A stretch of 64,000 bases of DNA, taken from positions 1 to 64,000 of the forward strand of contig CAJQUW010007783.1 in NCBI GenBank assembly GCA_907163375.1, given 5' to 3'. The notes beneath the pieces are model-generated. The model was given only the letters and a program-made list of their open reading frames with translations, was not told the DNA's origin and did no database searches. The DNA comes from Prostheceraeus crozeri (taxonomy: Eukaryota; Platyhelminthes; Polycladida; Euryleptidae). Positions 56,900 to 64,000 of this stretch are shown in pieces. Numbering within the stretch: the first letter of the stretch is position 1; each line of letters starts with the position of its first letter. The translations under genes were made by a program, and so were the position numbers.

Positions 56900-58035
56900 G
56901 ATTTCACATCCTCTTCTTAGCATTCCTCACTGCATAGCGCATACACTGAATCGAATGTTCGAACCAGACAGTGGTGTGTGCGACGTGATATAACAGCACG
57001 CACTCATCTCTCACTGGCTCTGGTGTCCTCTGCTCACAGCTTATTGTTTGACATTTCCAATAGTGGGCGATCTGCGAATTATCCATTCGAGAAGGAGCAA
57101 GGTGTCTAATTCTGTGATGTGCCATTTCGATGTGAAGGACAGATACGATACTTCCATTCTAGAAACCGAAGCGCGCAGATGAATCTAATTCTGTGGTATC
57201 GTCAGTATTGCTTGTTCATGGATTAAAGAATATCACCAGATATTGTTCTTTCCCAATCTCAACATGTTATCTGATTTCGCCCTCTCTTAAAAGTCGGAGA
57301 AATCGGCACATTTCAAATATTATGCGGATTGTACAAATAGTTCGATCTTAATGTAGTCAGCTCTCATGATTCAGCAGAAAGCGGGTCTCTTCTTTTATTG
57401 GCCACAAGTAAAAACAGATTGTCAAAAATATGTGCAACCCTCACGCGTTTCGAGTTTCGCTCTTCTTAAGGAGGAAAATTTACTATAAACCAATTCGGTT
57501 TTCTCCCTGAAGATGAGTGAAGCTCGATAATAATAGATGATCACCAGTTGCATATTTGATCAAGTATCCTGATCTGCTGATTTCAATCAGTGCGACGTTT
57601 ACTGATACTGCTTCTAAATTTGTCATCAACCCTGTTCTCATCATTGATATCATATGATAATTCCATGATTTATTTGGCAATGTTTCTTTTGTATGATTAC
57701 CAATATGTTAAGTACATTTGGATGTGCACCTTAAGATCCGTAATAGGATAATCTGATTAAATGGATTGTTACCTTTCTTGTCAGCGACTCATGAATGAAG
57801 AATAACATATGACAAATGAGAAAACCCAATCTCTGTTAAAGAATTAAATTTACCTTTGTACCTTGTAGTACCTAAGGAAAGAACTACATGAACCTTAATC
57901 ATAGAATGCACTTTAGTACATATGCATTGAAAAAACGGTATGTCGTCTTAAACTTTGATAAATCAGGAAACTGCTTTTCTCTTTTCTGGTGCTGAATATT
58001 TTTCATAGAGATGATGCTCATAGGCCTGATGCTCT
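56900..58035. other. Stretch without recognised features
   Basis: A 73-codon minus frame (56904-57125) and a 65-codon one (57483-57680) show no domain. Nothing else is seen. Confidence 0.4.
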
Positions 58036-58039
58036 CATT

Positions 58040-58550
58040 ATGAAAAATTAATGACTCGAAATGCACAAATGAAAGTATTCTTTGTAAGAAACCTGGACAC
58101 CTCGGTGACAGTGGAAATAGCTGATTCGCTGTCGGTACAAGATGTCTTACTTTGCCTTTGTCCATTTAGCGTCTTTTTCTCCTCCTCCGTTGGGTTGGAT
58201 GATGATTCTTCATGGAATACTTCCAGGTGTTCCGATAGAATGCGTCGGCTTCCTTGATGCCCAATTGCCGACAGTCTGCGGACACTGTTTCTTCCCAGAT
58301 CTTCTTCGTGGTGGCCTCTTGGTGTTGGTCCGCTGATCTTCATTTTCCAAATTTTCTTCGCCCAATCGCTGACATCCTTCCGCAGGTTTCTTCCAAACTT
58401 ATTCACCTTTTCCGCAGCCAGTGAAGACCATCTGGCGCTCCTGAACCTGCAGCCAATCGATGAGTCCATGAGGGTGTGCAGATTGCGATGATGCGGCCAT
58501 CTGGTCTTCACTGACTGCAGGTTCAGGAGCGCCAGAAGGTCTTCAATGGC
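58040..58550 (-). mobile_element. LINE 3' fragment with internal inversion
   Basis: Read on the minus strand, one frame gives TKKIWEETVSADCRQLGIKE followed by ADAFYRNTWK (about 58310-58205), a common C-terminus of non-LTR retrotransposon proteins after the RPKKTW motif. The longest open frame over the region (58511-58038) is a shifted reading of the same DNA. Within it a 30-bp segment occurs twice in opposite orientation: 58428-58457 on one strand and 58514-58543 on the other (GGCGCTCCTGAACCTGCAG and its inverse), about 56 bp apart. The copy is 5'-truncated and rearranged. Confidence 0.65.
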
Positions 58551-58980
58551 TACTCAATCTTCCATCAATATTAGGAATTGGATGATTGCTTGAATTCGAT
58601 GGAATGATGCAATTGCAATATTCATTATCTTATCTTGGGAATTTTGTTGCTTCAGTCTTGTTTTCAAATATATTCACCCATTTTTACTTTGGTGGATTTG
58701 ACGTTAGTGGCAGTAAGATGGCAACTTAATCTGGCGTTATTATTCTCTAGTGATCAGATTTGAAAGAATAATAACTATTTCAAAAGCTTTGCTTTTTCAA
58801 TCTTAATTATTTATCATCAAATTAATATTCTGCTGAAAAATAATTACAAGTTGAAGTCTCAAATCTGTAGACTCGCGTTTAACTCACTTCTGCGTACAAA
58901 TGATTCCATCAAAATCGAGTTGAAGATCATTGACACTATGCACATGCTGCAGGCAGTATTTGAAGCTATATTTCGGATGG
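58550..58980. other. AT-rich stretch, nothing recognised
   Basis: No open frame, splice-phased exon or repeat recognised. Confidence 0.4.
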
Positions 58981-58981
58981 T

Positions 58982-59168
58982 GTGATCTCCGCTGCACAGT
59001 GGCTTGTAGTGGCTTGTCAATCGATTTGCGGTGAGGTCGAGTCCCAATGTGCCAGTGGAAGTTTACTGGAAAGTCATTAGGACTAAAAGTAAAACTATAG
59101 TCCAGCAAGTCGGACCATGCCAACACCATTCAAGACGCCGCTTAGGAACAATGATGACATTAAAGTTG
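58982..59168 (+). mobile_element. SINE family V, copy 3 (diverged)
   Basis: Matches the family at 47930-48133. The head is GTGATCTCCGCTGCACAGTGG, with B-box-like GAGGTCGAGTCCC. The body is GTGCCAGTGGAAGTTTACTGG and TTAGGACTAAAAGTA, and the tail CAACACCATTCAAG...GATGACATTAAAG. It is more diverged than copies 1 and 2 and has a partly duplicated or altered anticodon region (GGCTTGTAGTGGCTTGTC). It faces copy 4 tail to tail. Confidence 0.75.
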
Positions 59169-59270
59169 ATTTTCATCTCATTGCCAAAATCGACCAAGTA
59201 GTTTTTTAAGTAGACCTTCAGCGCCATCTACTCCAGAAACTTTCTTAGTCACAAGCACATCACAATAGAC

Positions 59271-59436
59271 GGGGCTTGGACGATACTGACACAGTCACAC
59301 TTCAGCGTTTTTTTGGAGCGTTGTGATCTTTGTTTGGATGCCCCTCCTGACGACTTCCAATGACTCTTTCGGGGTTCGACCTCTGGACAGAAAGATCGCT
59401 AGGCCAAGCACTTAGCCACTGTGCCACGGAGATCAC
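59271..59436 (-). mobile_element. SINE family V, copy 4 (reverse)
   Basis: Reverse-strand copy. Read on the minus strand it is GATCTCCGTGGCACAGTGGC, TTGGCCTAGCGATCTTTC, GAGGTCGAACCCCGAAAGAG, TCATTGGAAGTCGTCAGGAG, GGCATCCAAAC and the tail TCAGTATCGTCCAAGCCCC. It is close to copies 1 and 2. With copy 3 it makes an inverted pair separated by about 100 bp. Confidence 0.85.
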
Positions 59437-59439
59437 ATC

Positions 59440-60800
59440 GATTAATTGTCAATGTTGTCAATAGTATGTCTGAACTATACAGCGTCCCCAAGTGTGAAGA
59501 TGATGATAAATTCTCAAACGCCACTAATGATAAAAAATCGTTCTCTCAAATCGTGCTCTCAATGCCTATTTATGTATAATCTGCTATCAATCGACTGCTA
59601 TGAATTCATCACGCATAATGATGAGCGAACAAACAACATCACTGGCATCTGTGATACACAACGCTCACCTTTCTAAAGAATGACGAGGATCTGCTGCTGT
59701 GTTTGGACTTTAGATAAATCATGAAAAACAATAAAAATGAAGCGGTGAGGATATTGTTAATTACTTGCAACCTTTCAAAGCGGGACCGAGTTGCTAAAGA
59801 ACATCCGGTCGTTTGAGCGTGAAATGCTCGGCGCCATGTCTTGGGAATTGAGTTACAATGTCATGCCGACACAGCACATGCTGGGATTACATACTTACTG
59901 CTCACCTGGTTATCAAGGTCTCATTAATGAACCCCATAAATGAGTCAGCATTTTCCGCCTCAATCCTGAGTGGTGAATACATCATTATCTGAACATTTAC
60001 GCGTCGGCCGATGTCTATGAGCTCACCATGTAGATATCGGATGTCTTCGTGGAGTACACTCAGGGGATAGCTTAGAGAGAGATTGATTAATAGTTGGGTC
60101 GGAGATTGACGCAACAGTATCAAATGCTCACCGACAATGGATGATTGATAAGAGCGAGAGAATTAATATAGTGTACAGTGTCATGCATGCTCTTGTCATG
60201 TGACGTTTATTGAGTCTAGCTAATATCTTTGATTACAACAAGAACAGGTTGAGCAGAGTGGTATTGAATTCATGAGAAGTCCGTGTGTGCTAAATATATA
60301 GAATGTAGTTAAATGGTGTTGAATTTCCGATAACTCCCATGAACTAAGGAACTAAAGGAAAGGGTTCTTTACGGCTATGATTTTCGATATGGAACTTTGG
60401 GATGTTAGACTATAAGTAACGTGGATGTCTGTTCATGCATCATGTTTCACTCGATGGAAATGTTGAAAGTCCAGTGATGAATTCATCGTGGGAAGGATAA
60501 AATGAGCATCCTGTGCATACAACATGATCATAGACGAGTACTGCAACAAATGGCAAGTGATACTCATGTTAGAATAAAGGAGATAGCTCATCATATCAAT
60601 CGATACTTGTGCTTATCGTCAACAGTGAATTGCTGCCCATTTCAATTTGATAAATGCGGCTACACACTTTCTGCTTTATTGATAAATAGAATAATAAATT
60701 ATCTAATAGTCAATTTCAAGGAGAATTGTGAAAGAATATCACTCATATATCACATCATTCATGTACTAGTCACTCTGATATATGACACGCATGCAGTTAA
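59440..60800. other. Stretch without recognised features
   Basis: Frames of 73-105 codons (59446-59676 plus, 59902-60123 minus, 60502-60819 plus) have no recognisable domain. No Ig or fibronectin III exon was found. Confidence 0.4.
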
Positions 60801-60807
60801 TTCATTA

Positions 60808-60930
60808 ACAATGAAATGACATGAACGTTGGATCAAACTGCCATGCCAACGATGTGTAGCTGGTAGGATTCGAACCTGCGATCCCAGGTTAACTATACCT
60901 GTGCTCTACCAACCGAGCCACGAGCCGCTC
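60808..60930 (-). mobile_element. tRNA-headed SINE (second family)
   Basis: On the minus strand a tRNA-like head has a consensus A box (TGGCTCGGTTGG, 60920-60909) and a perfect B box (GGTTCGAATCC, 60876-60866). It also has a perfect 5-bp anticodon stem, CAGGT/ACCTG, around ATAGTTA (60901-60885). Loop positions 34-36 would read AGT. The acceptor ends (CGGCTCG and CAGCTAC) do not pair, so it is not a standard tRNA gene. A tail that recurs at 53471-53535 follows, which marks it as a SINE. Confidence 0.65.
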
Positions 60931-62070
60931 ACATGCAACTGTCAATTGCCAGGATCAAGCCTCACAATGAGTTAGAAAATACATCTTATGATATGACTAC
61001 ATAATGTACACTCTATTTAAGACAATTTTCTCGCCGAGCTTAACCATTCACAACTTGAATGGTTGGATAGCCCAGACTTACAGTTTTAACTCGCCGTACG
61101 AAACGTTCTTATTATCCATCACGTGTGCGTCGTGTGTTTGGATGTGGATGCCATCGTGTGCACTCCATCGCAGAGATACAATGACAAAGGTCTAAGCTGT
61201 TTGCCCGAAGTTCTACTCTCAACGTTCCCTGGAATAAACAACCTGAGGTAAAGGGAATAAATATCTCTTGATCAAAGAATGTATGACAGTTAAGCAGTAA
61301 TAATTCCTATTTAATCAAAAATAGAATCTCTTCATTCACTTAAATCCACAAAAGATTTCTTGTCATTCATGAAAATTTGCTAACTTTCTTACATTTCTTA
61401 TTTTCAACTTTTTAAATCAGAATGAACTACGTTAATAATTAATGACATTCTCGAAAATCTAAAGCCTTACGAAGTCACTCAACCAGTTGTTGCTTTGAAG
61501 TAAAAGCACTTCTTCTAAAGCATGTAAACCCTGACTCACCATCAGTTCGACTCTGCAACTGAACTTGATTATCCCACAATTGGGATAACGAGGTCTTCAA
61601 AGTGCAACTTACTTCAATTATATGGTACCCTCTCTTTCTCTCAGTTATTTTCAGTTTCACGTGTGTCACGAATTCTCAATATCATAAAGCTCCATCTGTC
61701 TCATCTTTCCTCGTATATCTGATGATTAGAAAATGGTTTGATTGATACAAAACATTTTTTATGTTTGTGTAGTGGTTCAAGGCACTAGTTTTTGATCTGA
61801 CGATCTTAATATCGAATCATTCCGATAATTGGAACTACTCAATGTTCTGAAAACTCACTGAGATATCTGGAGTGACAAAAAGTCATCAGCATTTTAAACA
61901 CGAAAACTCATTTCTATTGGAAATTTTCATGATAGTTTTCTGATCCAAAACTTCGATATTTTGCTATCAGTTGATTCTTCACAGTGTCTTTTAATGCGAA
62001 AAATGTCTGCTCAAATTGCACCATTATCAAGCAATCACCATAAAAATGAATTTCTACAACCAGATATACG
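60931..62070. other. AT-rich stretch, nothing recognised
   Basis: Frames of about 60 codons only; no repeat or exon recognised. Confidence 0.4.
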
Positions 62071-62222
62071 ATGTCTCTGTGGCACAGCGGTTATGTGATT
62101 GACTTTCTGATCTTTTGGTCGTGTGTTCGTGCCCCAAGAGTGTCATTGGAAGTCGACAGGAAAGGCAGTCATCAACAGTGAAGTTACATGCCACAGTGCT
62201 CCAGTTATAGTCTGATTATTGT
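62071..62222 (+). mobile_element. SINE family V, copy 5 (diverged)
   Basis: The head GTCTCTGTGGCACAGCGGTT and body GAGTGTCATTGGAAGTCGAC are clear. The B-box region is altered (CGTGTGTTCGTGCCCC), and the CCGGACTAAAAG block is replaced by other sequence before GCTCCAGTTATAGTCTG. This is an old or rearranged member. Confidence 0.65.
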
Positions 62223-62555
62223 TTTTCTTCCTTTCTGTAGTTGTCGTCGTCCTACTAGGTAGTCATCATGATGAGCAGATTCACATGTAGATGTGCAAAT
62301 CGGTTGTCTGATCAAGCAAAACCAGAGAAGATAATCCATTCATCAGTAGTCATAATCAACTTCCTGCTGCAGTTGCTTTTCATCATTACTACCACCGGAA
62401 TAAAGTGTCAAAAATTGACTTGAATGTCACAAGTTGTAAGGATATTACTTTGAGAATTTTCCAACGGACAGTAAAATGGCTAGACCCGGCTAGAGTGTTG
62501 GAAAAAATTCAGCGATTCAGACTGCGTAGGGCGAGTCTAGCGGCAAGTTTGGTCA

Positions 62556-62745
62556 AGCTGTTGCTGTGGCCTTGTGGTAGAGTGTTCGCTCTGCGTCCGG
62601 GAGACCTTGGGTCGAACCTTGTTACGGTCAAACCTAAGGCCTTAAAGATAGGTACACTTTGCATTCGTGCTAAACAGTCAGCACAAAAAGAATGAGAGTG
62701 GGATAAATAGCAACTCGGCCATATGGAAGAAAGGCTCGGTGTCTA
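62556..62745 (+). mobile_element. tRNA-headed SINE with metazoan-type core
   Basis: The head has the A-box-like GTGGCCTTGTGGTAGAGTG and B-box-like TTGGGTCGAACC, with TTCGCTCTGCGTCCGGGAG as the anticodon region. The following core, CTAAGGCCTTAAAGATAGGT then CGTGCTAAACAGTCAGCAC, AATGAGAGTGGGATAAATAG and CTCGGCCATATGG, parallels a SINE type I recall from mollusc, amphioxus and other marine invertebrate genomes (CCAAAGACTTTAAAAATGGTA core, then TCAGCATTAAG). It is the best taxonomic hint in the window, but weak. Confidence 0.65.
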
Positions 62746-62749
62746 ATGT

Positions 62750-64000
62750 GCTTCCGAGTATAAATGATGTTCATCTGTTTTTATGTGCAACTGGGGATGA
62801 ACTGTGGTTTGCCCGAATTATCTTATGTACTTAATAACTGTTACTTTGTAAATATCGCAGATTCTTTTCTCAATACAATATCTACTGATTCTATAGAGGA
62901 ATCAGAAACATCAGAATGCAACCACTCATGTCCTTTTCATCTAATTGGTTCATTGATGAATCTATTCGGATAACGGTTCATACAGACCTGTCAAACAATG
63001 TTGACGATGATGCTTCACAGGCGTCAATTGACTCCATATAATCATGGTCACAATGCAAGAATGAAATTGTTTTGTGTTCTCTCATGTGACATGAAAAGTC
63101 TCATTAAATGACAAAGACATTCATAATTTATAAATTCCTATTTTTTGCATCTGGATGACTGTTGCAGAATATTTCCACCTCATCAGAGCATCAACGCAGT
63201 AAAAAATATCAATCGTTGACTGATAATCGAACGAGGAATGCATAAAAATGACACATCGATTTTCAATGTAATCCTCAGGGATTAAAATCGGCTAATTTAG
63301 TCATTATTATCAGCTTGTCCTTAATACATGACTTATCATTCTGAGAAATCAAGGAAATATTTACTTCAAATGAACAAAACTCAGTAGATACCAATCAATA
63401 ACTGATGTGAACCTGCCGAAGTCATAGGCTGTTAACGAGCCAAAGCAGAAATGTGGAAATTCCATTAGGATATCATTCGACAAGCCTATTCTCCAACCAT
63501 AGGGTAAGATATCTGATAACTCTCAAGTTTGTGCAGCCGAGATCCATATCAAGCTGCAATATAAAAAGCAAGGCAAAAATTATCTTTCCCCTCGAGTGAC
63601 AGACTGTGAAACGACAATGCCATAACTGATTCCTCAGCAATAAATATCTGCTTCAGTAAATTCTTTCGCCATTAACCAAATCTCTATCTCATTGCTTTAC
63701 TTATCTCATTCCATTAAGCATTCCTAATAGAAACTTTCTTCTCTTACAAACCTCTAAGCCATCAATTCTGCATAGCTCTATGATATACATTAAGTTGCCA
63801 ACTGATTAATGGTAAAAACAGCAACTGAGATTGGGACCTCAGGCAATCACCGACAGAATCAACGTCAAAGATGATGGTTATGTTAAGACGTTTTACTCTT
63901 TTGTTCTCTCTGCTTTTCAAATGCGTTGACAGATCGATTATTGTTTTATTCGACGGAAAATCTTTCAAACATCCATGCATGAGAGGATTTCAGGATGTTG
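62750..64000. other. Right end of the window, nothing recognised
   Basis: AT-rich sequence, presumably still sdk intron 5. No exon, repeat end or RNA gene recognised. Confidence 0.4.

Noticed and set aside
58038-58511. 157-codon minus-strand frame as a host gene
   Set aside because: It is a shifted reading of a LINE C-terminus; another frame of the same DNA gives TKKIWEETVSADCRQLGIKE.
60857-60930. Functional tRNA gene (anticodon AGT)
   Set aside because: The acceptor stem does not pair, one T-stem pair is mismatched, and a SINE tail shared with 53471-53535 follows.

Overview
The window is a piece of an invertebrate animal nuclear genome. It is AT-rich, with long introns bounded by GT...AG splice sites. 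It carries a neuronal immunoglobulin-superfamily gene and a dense mix of animal-type transposons: mariner, hAT-like non-autonomous elements, LINEs, Penelope-like retroelements and tRNA-headed SINEs. The phylum cannot be fixed from the sequence. One SINE resembles those of marine invertebrates such as molluscs and amphioxus.

Two host genes can be supported. On the minus strand (13496 to about 7540) is a two-exon gene of 755 codons. Its N-terminus is a Dpy-30/RIIalpha-like dimerisation-docking domain most like that of adenylate kinase 5. Its C-terminal two thirds is about 36 copies of a 15-residue repeat encoded by a 45-bp minisatellite. On the plus strand, from 25414 to beyond the right edge, is the 5' part of a sidekick (sdk) orthologue. 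Five coding exons (25414-25465, 26025-26294, 35030-35326, 51079-51193, 53067-53456) join in consistent phase and encode a signal peptide, Ig1, a cysteine-less Ig2, Ig3 and most of Ig4. The remaining Ig, fibronectin III and membrane exons must lie to the right, so everything from 53457 to 64000 is probably intron 5.

The rest is mostly mobile DNA and its remains. Left part (0-13 kb): a MITE family with 8-bp target duplications (1987-2861, 4877-4940, 10372-11423, 11766-12586, and another at 35596-36424), a Penelope-like fragment (3410-4195), and a large palindrome with two 353-bp arms (5348-6105). Middle (13-25 kb): foldback repeats, two more Penelope-like fragments and a possible orphan exon. 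Inside the sdk introns: LINE 3' fragments, four hAT-like non-autonomous elements (31533-32191, 45362-46334, 49478-50077, 52158-52786), five copies of one SINE family, and a full-length, probably recent mariner (53620-55357) with an open 351-codon DD34D transposase and 140-bp inverted repeats that differ at one position.

No operon, CRISPR array or clearly new multi-gene system is visible. The most unusual items are the coding minisatellite gene, the young mariner with long inverted repeats, the giant palindrome, and the possible trans-splice acceptors just before both start codons. Homology statements rest on recognition of family features from memory; no search was run.
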